NCBI GenBank assembly: GCA_001464575.1 | Contig: LNFE01000197.1 | Span: 1 to 44,560, forward strand | Direction of reading: 5' to 3' | DNA length: 44,560 nt | Origin: Acidobacteria bacterium Ga0077553 | Lineage (GTDB): Bacteria; Acidobacteriota; Terriglobia; Bryobacterales; Bryobacteraceae | In this document: positions 25,313 through 35,950 of the stretch, in pieces | Layout of the letters: each line of letters starts with the position of its first letter | Numbering within the stretch: position 1 is the stretch's first letter | Notes under the pieces: model-generated | Seen by the model: the letters and a program-made list of their open reading frames with translations, nothing else | Databases searched by the model: none | Told to the model about the DNA's origin: nothing | Program-made: the position numbers and the translations under genes

Positions 25313-28300
25313 TTAGAAGTAAAACTTCAAACCAAGGACAACGCGGCGAGCGTCCAGGGTGGAGGTGTACTGGCCGAACGTACCGCTAACCTGGCGGCCC
25401 TGCGCGTCGAAACGGGCCGTCGTGTCCACGCCCTGAAAGCTGGCATGGTTGAAGAAGTTATAGAACTCAAAACGGAACTGCAAACGCTTGGCGTCGGACT
25501 GCCCGATGGGGATGTTCTTGATGACGGTGACATCGAAATTGTTGATGCCAGGGCCACGAAGCACGTCCTTTGGGGCGTTACCAATACCGAACTCCTCGCG
25601 GGTGGGCGGGGCGAAGGCGGTGGTATCAAAGTGGCGCAGTTCCGTCCGTTCGCTCTTCGGTAGAATGGGGTTCCGCAAAACATTGACGCGGCTATCAATG
25701 CCGGCCCCCGAAGCGCCGACGAGGTCGACGGCGTTGACCAGCGAATAGCCGATACCGAGCGGCGCACCGCTCGTAAAGGAGGTGACACCCGATAACTGCC
25801 AGTTATCAAAAACCGCCTTGACGATGCCGTTGTTGCCGGCCTTCGCGGAAAGTCCAGGGATGTCGTAGAGGTAGTTGAAGACGAAGTTATGCGTCCGGTC
25901 GAAGCCGGCGCGGCCATAGTTCCGCATGCGGTAGTCGAGGTAGGGGTTCACCGCGTCATTGTTACCGTTGACGATGGTCATGGCCTTGGACCAGGTCCAG
26001 GCGACGCCAAACTGCAAGCCCTTCGAGAAACGCTTGTTGATCTGGGTCTGCATGGAGTGGTAGTTGGAGGTTCCCGCCATTTCGATGTACTGGATGTCGG
26101 CGTAACCAGGCAACGGCCGGAGGAAGTTATCGGGCAACGGACTCGTGGACGTTGGGTCCGCCGAGGAGGGCAGGAAGCGGGTGCCGTAGGGGAGCGCGTT
26201 GAGGCTGCGTCGCTGCAATAGGTGGCGGCCCACGTTGCCGACATAGGCGACGTCGAGCACCGCGCCGAAGCCGACGTTCTGCTGGATGCCGAAGGACCAG
26301 TTATAGACCGTGGGCGGCTGGAAGTCCCTCTGAATGGAGGTGACGCCGGGAGGGCTCACGCGGAAGGGGCTGCGCAGCAGGTCGGCGATGGTGGTGTTGA
26401 AGGCGGTGCGGGTCACCGTGTTGGGGGGCAGTTCGCGATGGATGAGCACCTGATCGTCGTTGAAGCGATCGTAGAAGATGCCGACGCCGCCGCGGATGGC
26501 GGTGCGCCCGTTGCCGAAGACATCGTAGGCGAAGCCGAGGCGGGGAGCGACTTGAATCGGCGGCCTGTTCTGGATGGATTCATTGAACACGCGCATGCCC
26601 TGAAAGGGTTCGACGCCATCCGCGAACTGGCCGATGGACGCGGGCGAAACGGTTTGGCCGGTGACGGGATCGATGCCGACGCGCTGACCGGCCGCGTTGC
26701 GGAAGGGTCGAATCAGCTGCGGCTGCCGGGCGCGGTCGTACAGATCGATGTCAAACGCCGCGAGTTGGTCGCCCGCCGAGGAGGTGGGTTGGATGACGTA
26801 GAAGCGCACGCCGGCGTCGAGGGTGAAGCGGCGGGTGAGCTTCCAGGTATCCTGCAGGAACCATTCGATGTTGAAGTAGCGGGCGTGGCCGTCCGGCTTG
26901 TTGTTGGCTTCGGTGTAGCTTTGCACGGAGCCGAGCTGACGTCTCGGTTGAAGTTAAAGGTGCCGTTGAAGGCGGAGCCGCGGGCGGCATTGCGCGTAGT
27001 CTTTTCGATGTAGATGCCGACTTTGAAGTTGTGCTCCCGCCAGACCTTCGACAGATTGTTGGACCAGTTCCAGATGTTGTTGGTGCCGAAAAAGGGGAAG
27101 CGCTGTTCAATGTTCAACACGCCGGCGTTGGGCACGCCGCCGAAGTTGGCTTGGGGCACCAGGTTGCGCGGGTTGGCCTGGGGAAAGAATTGCGGCAGGT
27201 TGGGGGTGACGTTCGAACGGATATTGCGATTGAGGCCTTCCTGCGAGAGCGGGTCGACGGTTTGCAGGGCGCGGTTGACGCCGAAGGTAAACTCGTTGAC
27301 CGTGGTGGGGTTGAAGGTGTGGATTAAGGTCGACACCATGCCGGCGGAGCGGATCTGGTAGTTGATGGGCAACTGGGCCCAACTGTTCGAAGCCAGCACG
27401 AAATCGAAGTCGCCTTTGAAGGCTTCGTAGTCGTTAATGCCGCGCCAATAGAAGAGGGTTTTGGGGCCGATGTTGTAGTCGATTCGGAGGATGGAATCGC
27501 GGCGCGGCTGCGTGATCGGGGCCTGAATGAGGGCGTTAAAATTGTTCGTGGGGTCGACAGCGTTAGGCTGCGGAAAGATGTTCAGCAGAGCCTGGCCGTT
27601 GCGGTCGATGCGGTTCGAGGGGATGATGTTGCCGGGGAAGGGAGCGCGGTTATTGAGGGGGTCCCAGATGGGGATGAGGGTTCGGTTGGTATCGAAGGTT
27701 TGGGAGAAGTCGCCGTTGCGCTGGGCTTGGGTGGGGAAGGTGCGGCGCTGCAGGCTGGAAGGGTAGGTGCGGGGCAGGAACTCCTGGCTCCAGAAGAAGA
27801 AGAGCTTGTCGCGATTCTTGTTGAAGCTGCCGAGGGGCACGGGGCCACCGATGAAGTAGCCCGGGTAGTTGAAGCGGTACTGCGGCCGCCGCAGACCGTC
27901 GCGATTGCGGAAGAACTCGTTAGCGTTGAGCGCTTCATTGCGGAGGAAGTAGTAGGCGCCACCGTGGAAGTCCTTAGTGCCGCTCTTGATGACAGTGTTG
28001 ATGGTGCCGCCGGAGGAGCGGCCGTACTCGGCCTGATAGTTGGTGAGGAGGACCTTCACCTCGGCGACAGCATCGAGAGAGGGGGCAAGGTAAGGGCCGC
28101 CCATGGATCCGGTGTCGAGCGATGAGATGCCATCGAGAGTAAGGTTGATGGTGCCGGCGCGGTTGCCGTTAATGGTGATGCCGCCGAGGTTGTTCCAGCC
28201 GGGGGCGTTACGGTTGGCGGTATCGATAACGCCGGGCAGGAGTTTGACGAGACCGAGGTAGTCGCGCCCTTTGAGGGGGACATTCTGCGTCTGTTCGAGC

Positions 28301-28710
28301 GAGATGAGGCCAGAGCGTTCGGCGGATTCCGTTTGCAGGCGGGCGGTTTGGGCCTGCACTTCGACAGTCTGGGTCATCTCGCCGAGTTGCAATTCTATGC
28401 GATTCAGCGCGAGGCGCTCGGTGGCGGTAAGGACGATATCGTTCTGCTCGTAACGCTTAAAGCCCTTGGAGCTGACCTGCAATTTGTAGGTGGAGGGCAG
28501 TAACTGGGTGAAGACGAAGTTGCCGTTGGAATCGGACTGCGCCGTACGAACCTGATTGACAGCGACATTGGTGAGAGTGATCTCGGCCCCAGGGATGGCC
28601 GATCCAGAGGGATCGATTACACTGCCGGACAAGTTGGCGGTCAGGCCCTGGGCGTACAAGTGAGCGGCGCCGAGTAGCGCCGATAGAGACAGGAAACGAA
28701 GTAACCTCAT
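25313..28710 (-). CDS. Oar-type TonB-dependent-receptor-like outer-membrane protein, frameshifted in the barrel
   Basis: Signal peptide (LLRFLSLSALLGAAHLYAQ), regulatory-like beta-sandwich (about 25-105), plug with NVPLKGRDYLGLVKLLPGV and AEYGRSSGGTINTVIKSG, barrel, and terminal Phe (VLGLKFYF). A good ribosome binding site (AGAGG) precedes the ATG. Near 26930-26945 the frame changes: upstream reads GTFNFNRDVS, downstream QLGSVQSYTEANNKPDGHARYFN. Family members usually have about 13-15 residues between these motifs, so a short segment appears to be missing as well as the frame being lost. Everything downstream remains clean in its new frame for over 500 codons, arguing for a very recent mutation or a sequence error. 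Confidence 0.88.
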
Positions 28711-28860
28711 TGAAACCTCTTCAGATAAGTTAGTCCCGCGACGAAGGTAGAAATATCACGAACCGGGCTGCTCGGCAACACGCCTTACTTGCCAAACCTT
28801 AATGTCGCTTTTCCGACACGCGGAACAGCGGGTGAGCACAGCGGGAAGATGAAGTAGCCT

Positions 28861-30416
28861 ATGGGAGTGCGATTTCTACTTCTGCTGTGGGCTGGTTGCG
28901 CGGTGGCGCAAGATCATGAAAAGGCGTTTGCCGAGTTGAGCGAACGGCGGCTGCGGGCGGACCTGACGTTCTTAACGTCGGAGCCGTTGAACGGCCGGCT
29001 GTCGCTTGAACGGGGATCGGAGGTGGCGCTGCATTGGATCGTCAGCGAGTTCACCAAGGCGGGGCTGCAGCCGGCAGCAAACGGATCGTACTTGCAGCCG
29101 GTCCCGCTGATCGAGTTTCGAAGCGACCGGGAAAAGTCCGGCGTGACGATTACGCGGAGCGGCGCGAAGAAAACCTACCGGGGGACCGATGCTTCGGCCT
29201 CGTTTCCGAAGAATACGCGGATCCAGGGCGGGGTCGTATTTGCAGGGTTCGGGATTACAGCCCCCGAGTTGAACTACGACGACTATGCCGGGCTGGACGT
29301 GAAAGGCAAGGTGGTGCTGATCTTCGACCATGAGCCGCAGGAAGAGAACGCGGCTTCAAAGTTCAGCGGGAAGGGGAATACACGGTATGCCGGAACCTAC
29401 GTGAAGCTGAAGATCGCTCAACAGCACGGCGCAACGGCGGTGATGCTGATGCCGGAGCCGAACCGCAAGCACCCGTCCAATGAAGAGCGACGGGCGCGGA
29501 TACCGGGGTCGGCGGTGCGGAACTCGAGGCTGCCGCAGCAAACTCTCGCCGAGAGCGAAATTCAGATTCCGCTGGTGAGTCTGAGCGAAGCATTAGGCAA
29601 AGAGTTAGTGGCGGCTACGGGGCTCAGCGCGAGCGAGATCCATACCGGCATTGACCGGGACTTGAAGCCGCGGTCGAAGGCCTTGCCGGATGTGACGGTG
29701 GATATCGACATCGTGAACGCCGAGATGAAGCAAGCGCAGAGTTATAACGTGGTGGGCCTGCTGGAGGGGACTGATTTAAAGCAGGAGACGATTCTATTGA
29801 CGGGCCATTTTGACCATGACGGCCCGGCGTTCAATCTCGGCGCGCTGTTTCCTGGCGCAGATGACAACGGATCGGGCACGGTCGGCGTGGTAGCTTTGGC
29901 ACATGCGTTCATGAAGGCGGGGGTGAAGCCACGGCGGTCGATTTTGTTCGCCGTGTTTGCGGCGGAGGAGCGGGGACTCCTGGGCAGTTACCACTATGCG
30001 AACCAGCCTTTGCGGCCGATTCGGGGAACGCGCGCCGTGATTAACTTCGACATGATCGGGCGCAATGAGACACGCAGCACCCAGACCGACGGATTGATTG
30101 AGATCGCCGCAGACACGTCGAACGAGATGAACCTGGTGGGGGCTTACAGAGGGTGGGGCTGCGGATCAGTAAGAAGTGGGACATGGAGCCGGCGCTGAAT
30201 GTGTTTTTCCGGAGCGACCAGTATCCGTTTGTGCTGAAGGATGTGCCGGCGATGTGGTGGTTCACCGGGTTTCATCCGGAGTATCACCAGGTGACGGATA
30301 CGGTGGAACGGATCAACTTTTCGAAGATGGTGAAGATTCTGAAGCTGGCGTATTGGAGCAGCTTGGATTTCGCCAATACAGCGAAGCCCCCGCGGTTTGT
30401 AGCGGTGACGAAATGA
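28861..30416 (+). CDS. M28-family zinc metallopeptidase with PA domain, frameshifted near its C-terminus
   Basis: Signal peptide (MGVRFLLLLWAGCAVAQ), an inserted PA-like domain (about 100-260; VVFAGFGITAPELNYDDYAGLDVKGKV) and a co-catalytic two-zinc peptidase domain: TGHFDHDG (H316), PGADDNGSGT (Asp bridging), FAAEERGLLGS (catalytic Glu and ligand), VINFDMIGRN (Asp). The last ligand, His in WFTGFHPEYHQVTDTVERIN, lies in another frame because of a break near 30148-30155; upstream reads NEMNLVGAY, downstream VGLRISKKWD, with about 14 residues of the usual sequence apparently absent. Unrepaired, the product lacks the final zinc ligand. The repaired end (stop 30414-30416) overlaps the nitrilase start by four bases. 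Probably a periplasmic aminopeptidase. Confidence 0.88.
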
Positions 30417-31282
30417 ACCGGTGGGTGTGGTTGCCGTTGCTTTGCTCGATGCTGTGCGGGGCGGAGCTGAAGGTGGCCACGGTGCAGATGCGGTCGTCGT
30501 TCTCGGTAGCGGAGAACCAGGCAAAGATCATCAGGAGCTTGGAACAGTTGGGCGGGCAGGGCGTGCAGGTGGCGGTGTTTCCGGAGTGCGCCTTGACGGG
30601 ATATTCGACCGACAAGAGTTTTCGCGTCTCCGCGCAGGAGGTAGGGGCCGCTGAACGGGAGATCGCGGCGGTTTGCGCCCGGCGCCGGATTGCGGCGATT
30701 GTAGGAACGGTTTACGAAGCGGGCGGGAAAGTCTTCAACGCCGCGCTGGTGGTGAACTCGAAGGGTGAGACCGTGGAACGATACGGCAAGCTGCAACTGG
30801 CGGGCGAGCCGTGGGCGACGCCGGGGAACCACATGGCGCTCTTTGAACTGGAGGGGGTGCTGTCGACAGTGATCATCTGCCATGACGAGCGCTACCCGGA
30901 GTTGGTGCGGCTGCCGGCGATGGCGGGGGCACGGGTGGTTTATTACATCAGTCATGAATCGGGGATGCGGCAGGAGCAGAAGCTGGCGGGATACCGGGCC
31001 CAGATGATGGCTCGGGCGGTGGAGAACCAGATGTCTGCCGTAGCGGCGAATGCGCCGGGCAATGAGGAGGACAACTCAGGCTCGCACGGCCAGAGCCGAA
31101 TTATTAACCCGGAAGGAAACATATTGCGAGAGGCGTCCATCTATCGGGAGGACGTGCTGGTAGAGGCGTTGGCCGTGAAGCCCGGCAAACTGACGCGCCC
31201 GCTTGAAGGTCTGATGGGGCCATGGTGGCAGAAGGGGTTGGAGCAGTTGTTGCGGGAGCGGGAGCGGAGGCTGGGCGAGTAG
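30413..31282 (+). CDS. Carbon-nitrogen hydrolase (nitrilase superfamily), possibly exported
   Basis: 289 residues from ATG 30413, which overlaps the peptidase stop (ATGA). The Glu-Lys-Cys triad is present: VFPECALTGYS (E58), ERYGKLQL (K126) and VIICHDERYPE (C156), with the usual RAVENQ and GHSRIINPEG-type motifs (GQSRIINPEGNIL). Members hydrolyse amides, N-carbamoyl compounds or transfer acyl groups. The N-terminus (MNRWVWLPLLCSMLCGAE) looks like a signal peptide, which is uncommon for this family and suggests periplasmic action on products of the peptidase encoded just upstream. The specific amide is unknown. Confidence 0.92.
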   Translation: MNRWVWLPLLCSMLCGAELKVATVQMRSSFSVAENQAKIIRSLEQLGGQGVQVAVFPECALTGYSTDKSFRVSAQEVGAAEREIAAVCARRRIAAIVGTVYEAGGKVFNAALVVNSKGETVERYGKLQLAGEPWATPGNHMALFELEGVLSTVIICHDERYPELVRLPAMAGARVVYYISHESGMRQEQKLAGYRAQMMARAVENQMSAVAANAPGNEEDNSGSHGQSRIINPEGNILREASIYREDVLVEALAVKPGKLTRPLEGLMGPWWQKGLEQLLRERERRLGE

Positions 31283-31320
31283 GGTTCCATAGCCGGCCGG
31301 ATTAAGGAGCGAGTCTAGAG

Positions 31321-32363
31321 ATGTCAAAACGCGGCTCGCTGATGTTCCTCGGGGTGTTGCTGGCGCTCCTTCTGCCGGCGCTGTTTCAGATTGTATGGCC
31401 GTTTCTGACGGCGTTTCTGCTGGCGTCGATTTTGGCAATCGTGCTCAATCCGCTGAACCGTCGTTTGGTGAAGCGAATCCAGCGGCCCGGATGGGCAACC
31501 CTGGCGACGACCTTGGCAACGGTGGTGGCGCTCGGGCTATTGCTTGGCTTTGTAGGGTTGGCGCTGACGCGGGAGTTGGCGACGACCTACGAGACGTTGA
31601 ATCAGCGATCGCTTGAAGAAGGGGGCTGGCCCGCCTTGGCAACTCACTCGGCCGACCGCATGGTGGACGCCGTAGCAGCCTATATTCCGCTCGACAAGGC
31701 GGCAATCCGCGAGCAGCTGCTGGATGCTCTCAGCCTAGTCACCGTGTACCTGCGGGACAACCTGGGCAGCGCGGTGGGCAGCTTGACGACGGTGATCTTC
31801 ACCGCGCTCTTGACGACGATATTTCTTTATTACTTGCTGCTGCGCGGCGAGGTTTGGCTGCGTTGGCTATCTCTGTTTACGCCGCTCGATCAGGACGTAA
31901 CCGCCAGTTTGATGCTCACGGTGAAGAACTCAGTGATCGCCAACGTGAATGGAGTTTTTGCGGTGGTGCTGGCGCAGGGCATCAGCCTGAGTTTGGGCTT
32001 CTGGTTTGTGGGGTTGCGGTCGCCAGTGTTATGGGGGTGATTGGCGGGCTGGCTTCGATTATTCCTTTTATAGGGAGCCCGATGATCTGGCTGCCCATCG
32101 TGGCGGCGTTTCTCTTCCAGGGCAACTACTGGATGGCGCTGGCGTTGGCGTTGTGGGGCGCGTTTATTGTGGGTTCCGTGGACGACGTGCTACGTCCGTT
32201 TGTGGTGGGCACGCGGGAAAAGCAGCACCCGGTGTTGATTGCGCTGGCGGCGGTGGGCGGGACCTACGCGTTTGGGGCTTTAGGATTTCTGTTGGGCCCG
32301 CTGGTGCTTTCGCTGGTGGTAGCGCTGGTGAAGGAGATCCAGACGCTGATGGCGCCGCGTTAG
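31321..32363 (+). CDS. AI-2E-family (PF01594) transporter, frameshifted
   Basis: Multi-span inner-membrane protein starting at ATG 31321, 38 bases after the nitrilase stop. Early helices (FLGVLLALLLPALFQIVWPFL; FLTAFLLASILAIVLNPL), a soluble central part, then VNGVFAVVLAQG and GLRSPVLWG. At the G5 run 32033-32037 the frame meets TGA; one more G would continue seamlessly as VIGGLASIIPFIGSPMIW, FVVGTREKQHPVLIALAAVGG and a final helix to TAG at 32361-32363. The family includes exporters of small molecules and ion antiporters; autoinducer-2 export is only one documented case. The stop overlaps the stop of the convergent gene. Confidence 0.88.
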
Positions 32364-35359
32364 GGCGTGCCGATGCGGAGGAGCGGAGAGTTGCTTTGGA
32401 CCCCGTCGATGGTGACCGTTAGCGGGTAGTCACCGGCGGCGAGTTCGGGCACCTGGAAGTTAACTTGCGCAAGGCCGACGAAGCCGGGAGTGAGACCGGT
32501 GAAGAGGACATTGGCTTGGGCGTCGCCCACCTGCAGCGTGGCGCCGTTAACGGCGAAGGCGAGGGGATCCGTGGGAGAGGCTGCTCCGGGAGCGACGGTG
32601 GCGGTGGTGGCGCCGATGCCGGTGAGATAGAGCACGGCGAAGCGGCCGGGGAGTTCGGGGGTATCGGGGCCGTTGATGCCGCCGTCCTGGTTCTGGACTA
32701 CGGCGCGGTTGTCGCCATAGACGAAGATGCCGGGGCTGGCGGGTCGAAGGTCCAGCGTGATTTCGCTGCTGAGGTTACCGTCGACGCGGGCTTGGAGCCG
32801 GACGCCACCGGGCGGGGTGTTTGGCGGGATCTGCGCATTCACTTGGCCGGGGCTGGCGAAGGCGAGGGGGATGGGCTGGCCGTTGAGGAGCACTTCGGCG
32901 CCGGCGAGGCGGGTAGGTAGTGGGGTGCTGGAGGCCGCCTGGGTATCGAAGGCGAGGTGGGAACCGTAGAGCGAAAAGAGGCTCCCGGGGCTGATCTGAT
33001 CGGTGAAGCTGCCGGCGTTGACGGCGGCGCCGGACTGGATGACGGGGGACTCGACGGATTGGCGGCTGAAGGAGAAGGCGCCGTTCGAATCGAGCACGAC
33101 GAAGCCGTTCGACGGGGTGGGCAGGATGGCAGCCACGATCCCGACGCGGGTGTCGCGAACGGAGCCCGAGTTAGCGCTGAAGGTGCTGTTGGTAAACGAG
33201 GATGAGGAGACGGTGAAAATGGTTCCGTCCGGCCGGATGAGGCGGAGAACGGAGTTGCCGGAATCGAAGAAGAGGATGTTGCCTTCGGCGTCGGGAGCGA
33301 GGGCGGTGGGGCGGCTGAGGTTGGCAGCGACGGCAGGCCCGCCGTCGCCGGAACGGCCGGCGGTGCCGGTGCCGGCGAGGAGCGTGAGGCGTCCGCCGGC
33401 GAGGCGGTAAACGCGGTGGTCGATGCTAGCCGAGAAGAGGAACGAGGTGTTGCTTTCCGCGAAGAGCTCGAAGAGGCCGGGGTTGCCCACCTGCGCGGTG
33501 AAGTTGCGGAGGAGGAAGGCGACCTCCGGACGCTGCACGCCGTTGAGGCGAAGCAGGGCGACGCCATCGTTCACGAAGACAGTGCCTTGGGGCGAGGTGG
33601 CGATTCCGCGGGGGCTACCGAGGCGCGTGGGGAAGTTGCCCGGAACAGTGATGAAGGTCTCGTCGGCAACCACGCGAACGATTCCGCCGGCGATGGCATA
33701 GATCCGGTTGGGAGTGGAGTCCGCGACGTAGATAGTGCCATCACCAGCGACGGCGACCCCGTCGACGAAGTTGAAACGGGCTTGCGCGGTGGGGGTGTTG
33801 TCCGGGGTGGTGCCTTGCTGGCCATTGCCGGCGATGGTTTGGATGTTGCCATCGGGGCTGATGCGGCGGAGCCGGCGATTGGTCATGACGTACAGGTTGC
33901 CCTGGGAGTCGCGAGCAGCGCCGGTGATGCTGTTGAGGGGTTGAGCGAGCGCAGAGGCGCCTTCGACGATCGGGGCATTGTTGAAGGCCGCGCCACCCGC
34001 GATGCGTTCGAAGGAGTAGCGTACGGCCGAGAAGGCCTGGGGGGTGACGGTGACGACGACCGGGATGGTGGTGGACGGGTTGACGGTGAGCGAGGAGGTG
34101 AGACGAATGGAGGCGCGGTAGGTGCCGGGGGTGAGGTCCGCGGCGGAGATGCGAAGGGAAAGCGAGGAATTAAGGTTGCCGGCGGCAGCGCCGAGGGTGA
34201 GCCAGGGTTCGCCGGAGGTGGTCGCCTGATAGGGAATGGCATAGCTGCCTTCCGCGAGGCCTAGCGAGATGGTGAGGTTTGTGGTTTCGCCTTGGGCGAC
34301 GGTGGCAGCAGTTTCCGGGAAGATACGAAGGGTGGGCCGGAAGGAGGACGTGGAGGGCTGCCAAGTGTTGGCGCCGTCACGGCTGATAAGCGAGAAGCGT
34401 TCGCGGTACAGATCGCCGTTGCGGGGATCCATCCCGACCAGATACGGGGGATTGGTGGAGAGCGGTTCGTTGGTACAAATGAACGTCGCGCCGCGATCGA
34501 CGCTGCGGCAGTAGGGCTGACCGACGAAGCCCGTGCGGAGGTAGACGTTGGGGCGACTGGGATCGATGAAGGTGACGGGGGAGACGTTGCAGACGCTGGA
34601 GGCATAGACGTTGACGAAGGTCCGGCCGGTATCGCCGGAGCGCCACAGGCCGCCGCCGGGGGCGTCGCAACGGTTGTCGCCATCCGTTTCAGCTTCGGCG
34701 CGAACGAAGAGCGTGGTATCGGACTTCGGATCGAAGAGGATTTGGCGGCCGTATTTGCGAGGATCCTGCATGATGCGGGAGCGGAGTTCCCACGACTGGC
34801 CGGCGTTTGACGAGAAATAGAACGTCCCGCTGCGGGCCAGGACGGCGGCGCGTTGGGGGTTGGCGAGATCAAAGGCGAGGACGGTGGTGTTCGCCGGAAG
34901 ATCGGCGAGGCGCGACCAGGATGCGCCGGATGGATCGAGCGTATAAAGCGTGTCGGCGATGCGCAGGCGTGCGGATTCACCGGCGCCACGGAGGATGACC
35001 GGATCGAGAATCTCGCCGGTGGCGGGCAGGCCGGCGGTGAAGGGTGTCCACGTACGGCCACCGTCCTGGCTGCGGAACAGGCCGCCGTTCGCGCGAGGGA
35101 GGCGGGCGTAAACGATCAGCGGGCGATCGGGATGGACGAGGAGGAGGTTGACGTTTTGAGTGGAGCCTGGGGCTGAGACATAGAGCGGGGTCCACGTGAC
35201 GCCGCGGTCGTCGCTGCGGAGCGGTGCGTTTCTGACGAGCCCATAGACGACCGGACTGTCGATGAGCGGAAACGAAAGCGGGAAGACGTCGGGACTGGGA
35301 AGGCTTTGGGCGGCGGCGGTCAGCGCGGCAAAGAGAGCGAGGGACAGGCGCAGGGACAA
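32360..35359 (-). CDS. Secreted multi-domain propeller protein with Solibacter-type C-terminal domain
   Basis: 999 residues, intact. Signal peptide (LRLSLALFAALTAAAQ); a first propeller of BNR/sortilin-like blades (about 30-330; SDDRGVTWTPL, SQDGGRTWTPF, SSNAGQSWELR, SGDTGRTFVNV, SVDRGATFICT); a BACON-like beta-sandwich (about 345-435; GEPWLTLGAAAGNL to PVVVTVTP); NHL-type blades (about 470-740; AARDSQGNLYVMTNRRLRRI, GVAVAGDGTIYVADS, GSPRGIATSPQGTVFVND); and a C-terminal module (about 765-999) beginning VNAGSFTDQISPGSLFSLYG with PIPLAFASPGQVNAQIP, which matches the TIGR03437-type domain described from Candidatus Solibacter. Function unknown; probably cell-surface. This domain is the best single taxonomic clue in the window. 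Confidence 0.92.
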   Translation of the reverse strand: MSLRLSLALFAALTAAAQSLPSPDVFPLSFPLIDSPVVYGLVRNAPLRSDDRGVTWTPLYVSAPGSTQNVNLLLVHPDRPLIVYARLPRANGGLFRSQDGGRTWTPFTAGLPATGEILDPVILRGAGESARLRIADTLYTLDPSGASWSRLADLPANTTVLAFDLANPQRAAVLARSGTFYFSSNAGQSWELRSRIMQDPRKYGRQILFDPKSDTTLFVRAEAETDGDNRCDAPGGGLWRSGDTGRTFVNVYASSVCNVSPVTFIDPSRPNVYLRTGFVGQPYCRSVDRGATFICTNEPLSTNPPYLVGMDPRNGDLYRERFSLISRDGANTWQPSTSSFRPTLRIFPETAATVAQGETTNLTISLGLAEGSYAIPYQATTSGEPWLTLGAAAGNLNSSLSLRISAADLTPGTYRASIRLTSSLTVNPSTTIPVVVTVTPQAFSAVRYSFERIAGGAAFNNAPIVEGASALAQPLNSITGAARDSQGNLYVMTNRRLRRISPDGNIQTIAGNGQQGTTPDNTPTAQARFNFVDGVAVAGDGTIYVADSTPNRIYAIAGGIVRVVADETFITVPGNFPTRLGSPRGIATSPQGTVFVNDGVALLRLNGVQRPEVAFLLRNFTAQVGNPGLFELFAESNTSFLFSASIDHRVYRLAGGRLTLLAGTGTAGRSGDGGPAVAANLSRPTALAPDAEGNILFFDSGNSVLRLIRPDGTIFTVSSSSFTNSTFSANSGSVRDTRVGIVAAILPTPSNGFVVLDSNGAFSFSRQSVESPVIQSGAAVNAGSFTDQISPGSLFSLYGSHLAFDTQAASSTPLPTRLAGAEVLLNGQPIPLAFASPGQVNAQIPPNTPPGGVRLQARVDGNLSSEITLDLRPASPGIFVYGDNRAVVQNQDGGINGPDTPELPGRFAVLYLTGIGATTATVAPGAASPTDPLAFAVNGATLQVGDAQANVLFTGLTPGFVGLAQVNFQVPELAAGDYPLTVTIDGVQSNSPLLRIGTP

Positions 35360-35480
35360 AGCAGGCTCCGAAAAATGGGAAGGTCCTGACAGCGTACCGC
35401 AGGGGCACGGGATGGTTCCAGCCGGACAGAGCGTGCGGATTCACTACGCAGTGACCGGATTTGGCCGAAAACCGATGTTC

Positions 35481-35887
35481 CTACCGGGCGTCCACTGCGG
35501 CGTTGCGGAGGTGTTTGATTTGGTCGTGCGCCTGCTGAATGTGGCCAGACTGCTCTTCGACAAGGGGTCCCGCGGTTTGATATCCTCAGCCGCTTCGCAC
35601 TCTTCGAGGATGGCCAGATCCGTCCGTTTCGCCAGTGCGGCCTTTAAGTTAATCCAACCGCGATGGAGGGCGCCACCGATCGTACCGGAGTATTCAGCCT
35701 TTTCGCCCGACTCCTCGACAATCAATTGTAGCGATTCGGCGAATTCGGCCCTTTGCGCGGCGTAGCCCAGCAACGTGTCCTTTAACCCGGGGGAGAGAGC
35801 CCCATCCGCGGCGGCGGCGAAGCCGGCTTCCCCGTCTTTCAGGTGCTCGATCAGATGGTTCAGCTTCTCTCGTTCGTCGTAGTGCAT
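35481..35887 (-). CDS. PA2169-like (DUF2383) four-helix-bundle protein, frameshifted
   Basis: ATG 35887 gives MHYDEREKLNHLIEHLKDGE, then FAAAADGALSPGLKDTLLGYAAQRAEF and SGTIGGALHRGWINLKAAL, which are the helix motifs of the DUF2383/PA2169 family (ferritin-like four-helix proteins of unknown function, often stress-induced). After AILEECEAAEDI (near 35570-35583) the frame fails, but another frame gives PLVEEQSGHIQQAHDQIKHL to TAG at 35481-35483, the proper last helix. About 12-15 family residues between the two parts seem to be missing. The same strand stays open upstream through the catalase start region; that extension is not credible coding sequence. It is divergent from the catalase gene with 63 bases between them. 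Confidence 0.78.
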
Positions 35888-35950
35888 GCCAACGGGTTGA
35901 GCATGCGGAGGGCCACTAGAGAGTGGGCCTCCAGATGCAGGGTTGAGGGT
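35888..35950. promoter_or_regulatory. Divergent intergenic region between the DUF2383 and catalase genes
   Basis: Sixty-three bases separate the two divergent starts. Any promoters and a shared stress-response operator would have to lie here or just inside the genes. AGGG four bases before the catalase ATG may be its ribosome binding site; I see no convincing -35/-10 pair. Confidence 0.3.

Noticed and set aside
32033..32037. Programmed frameshifting at G5 runs in the transporter and PmoA-like genes
   Set aside because: No slippery heptamer or following structure was seen, the families are not known to use recoding, and both fit a simple G6 to G5 loss.
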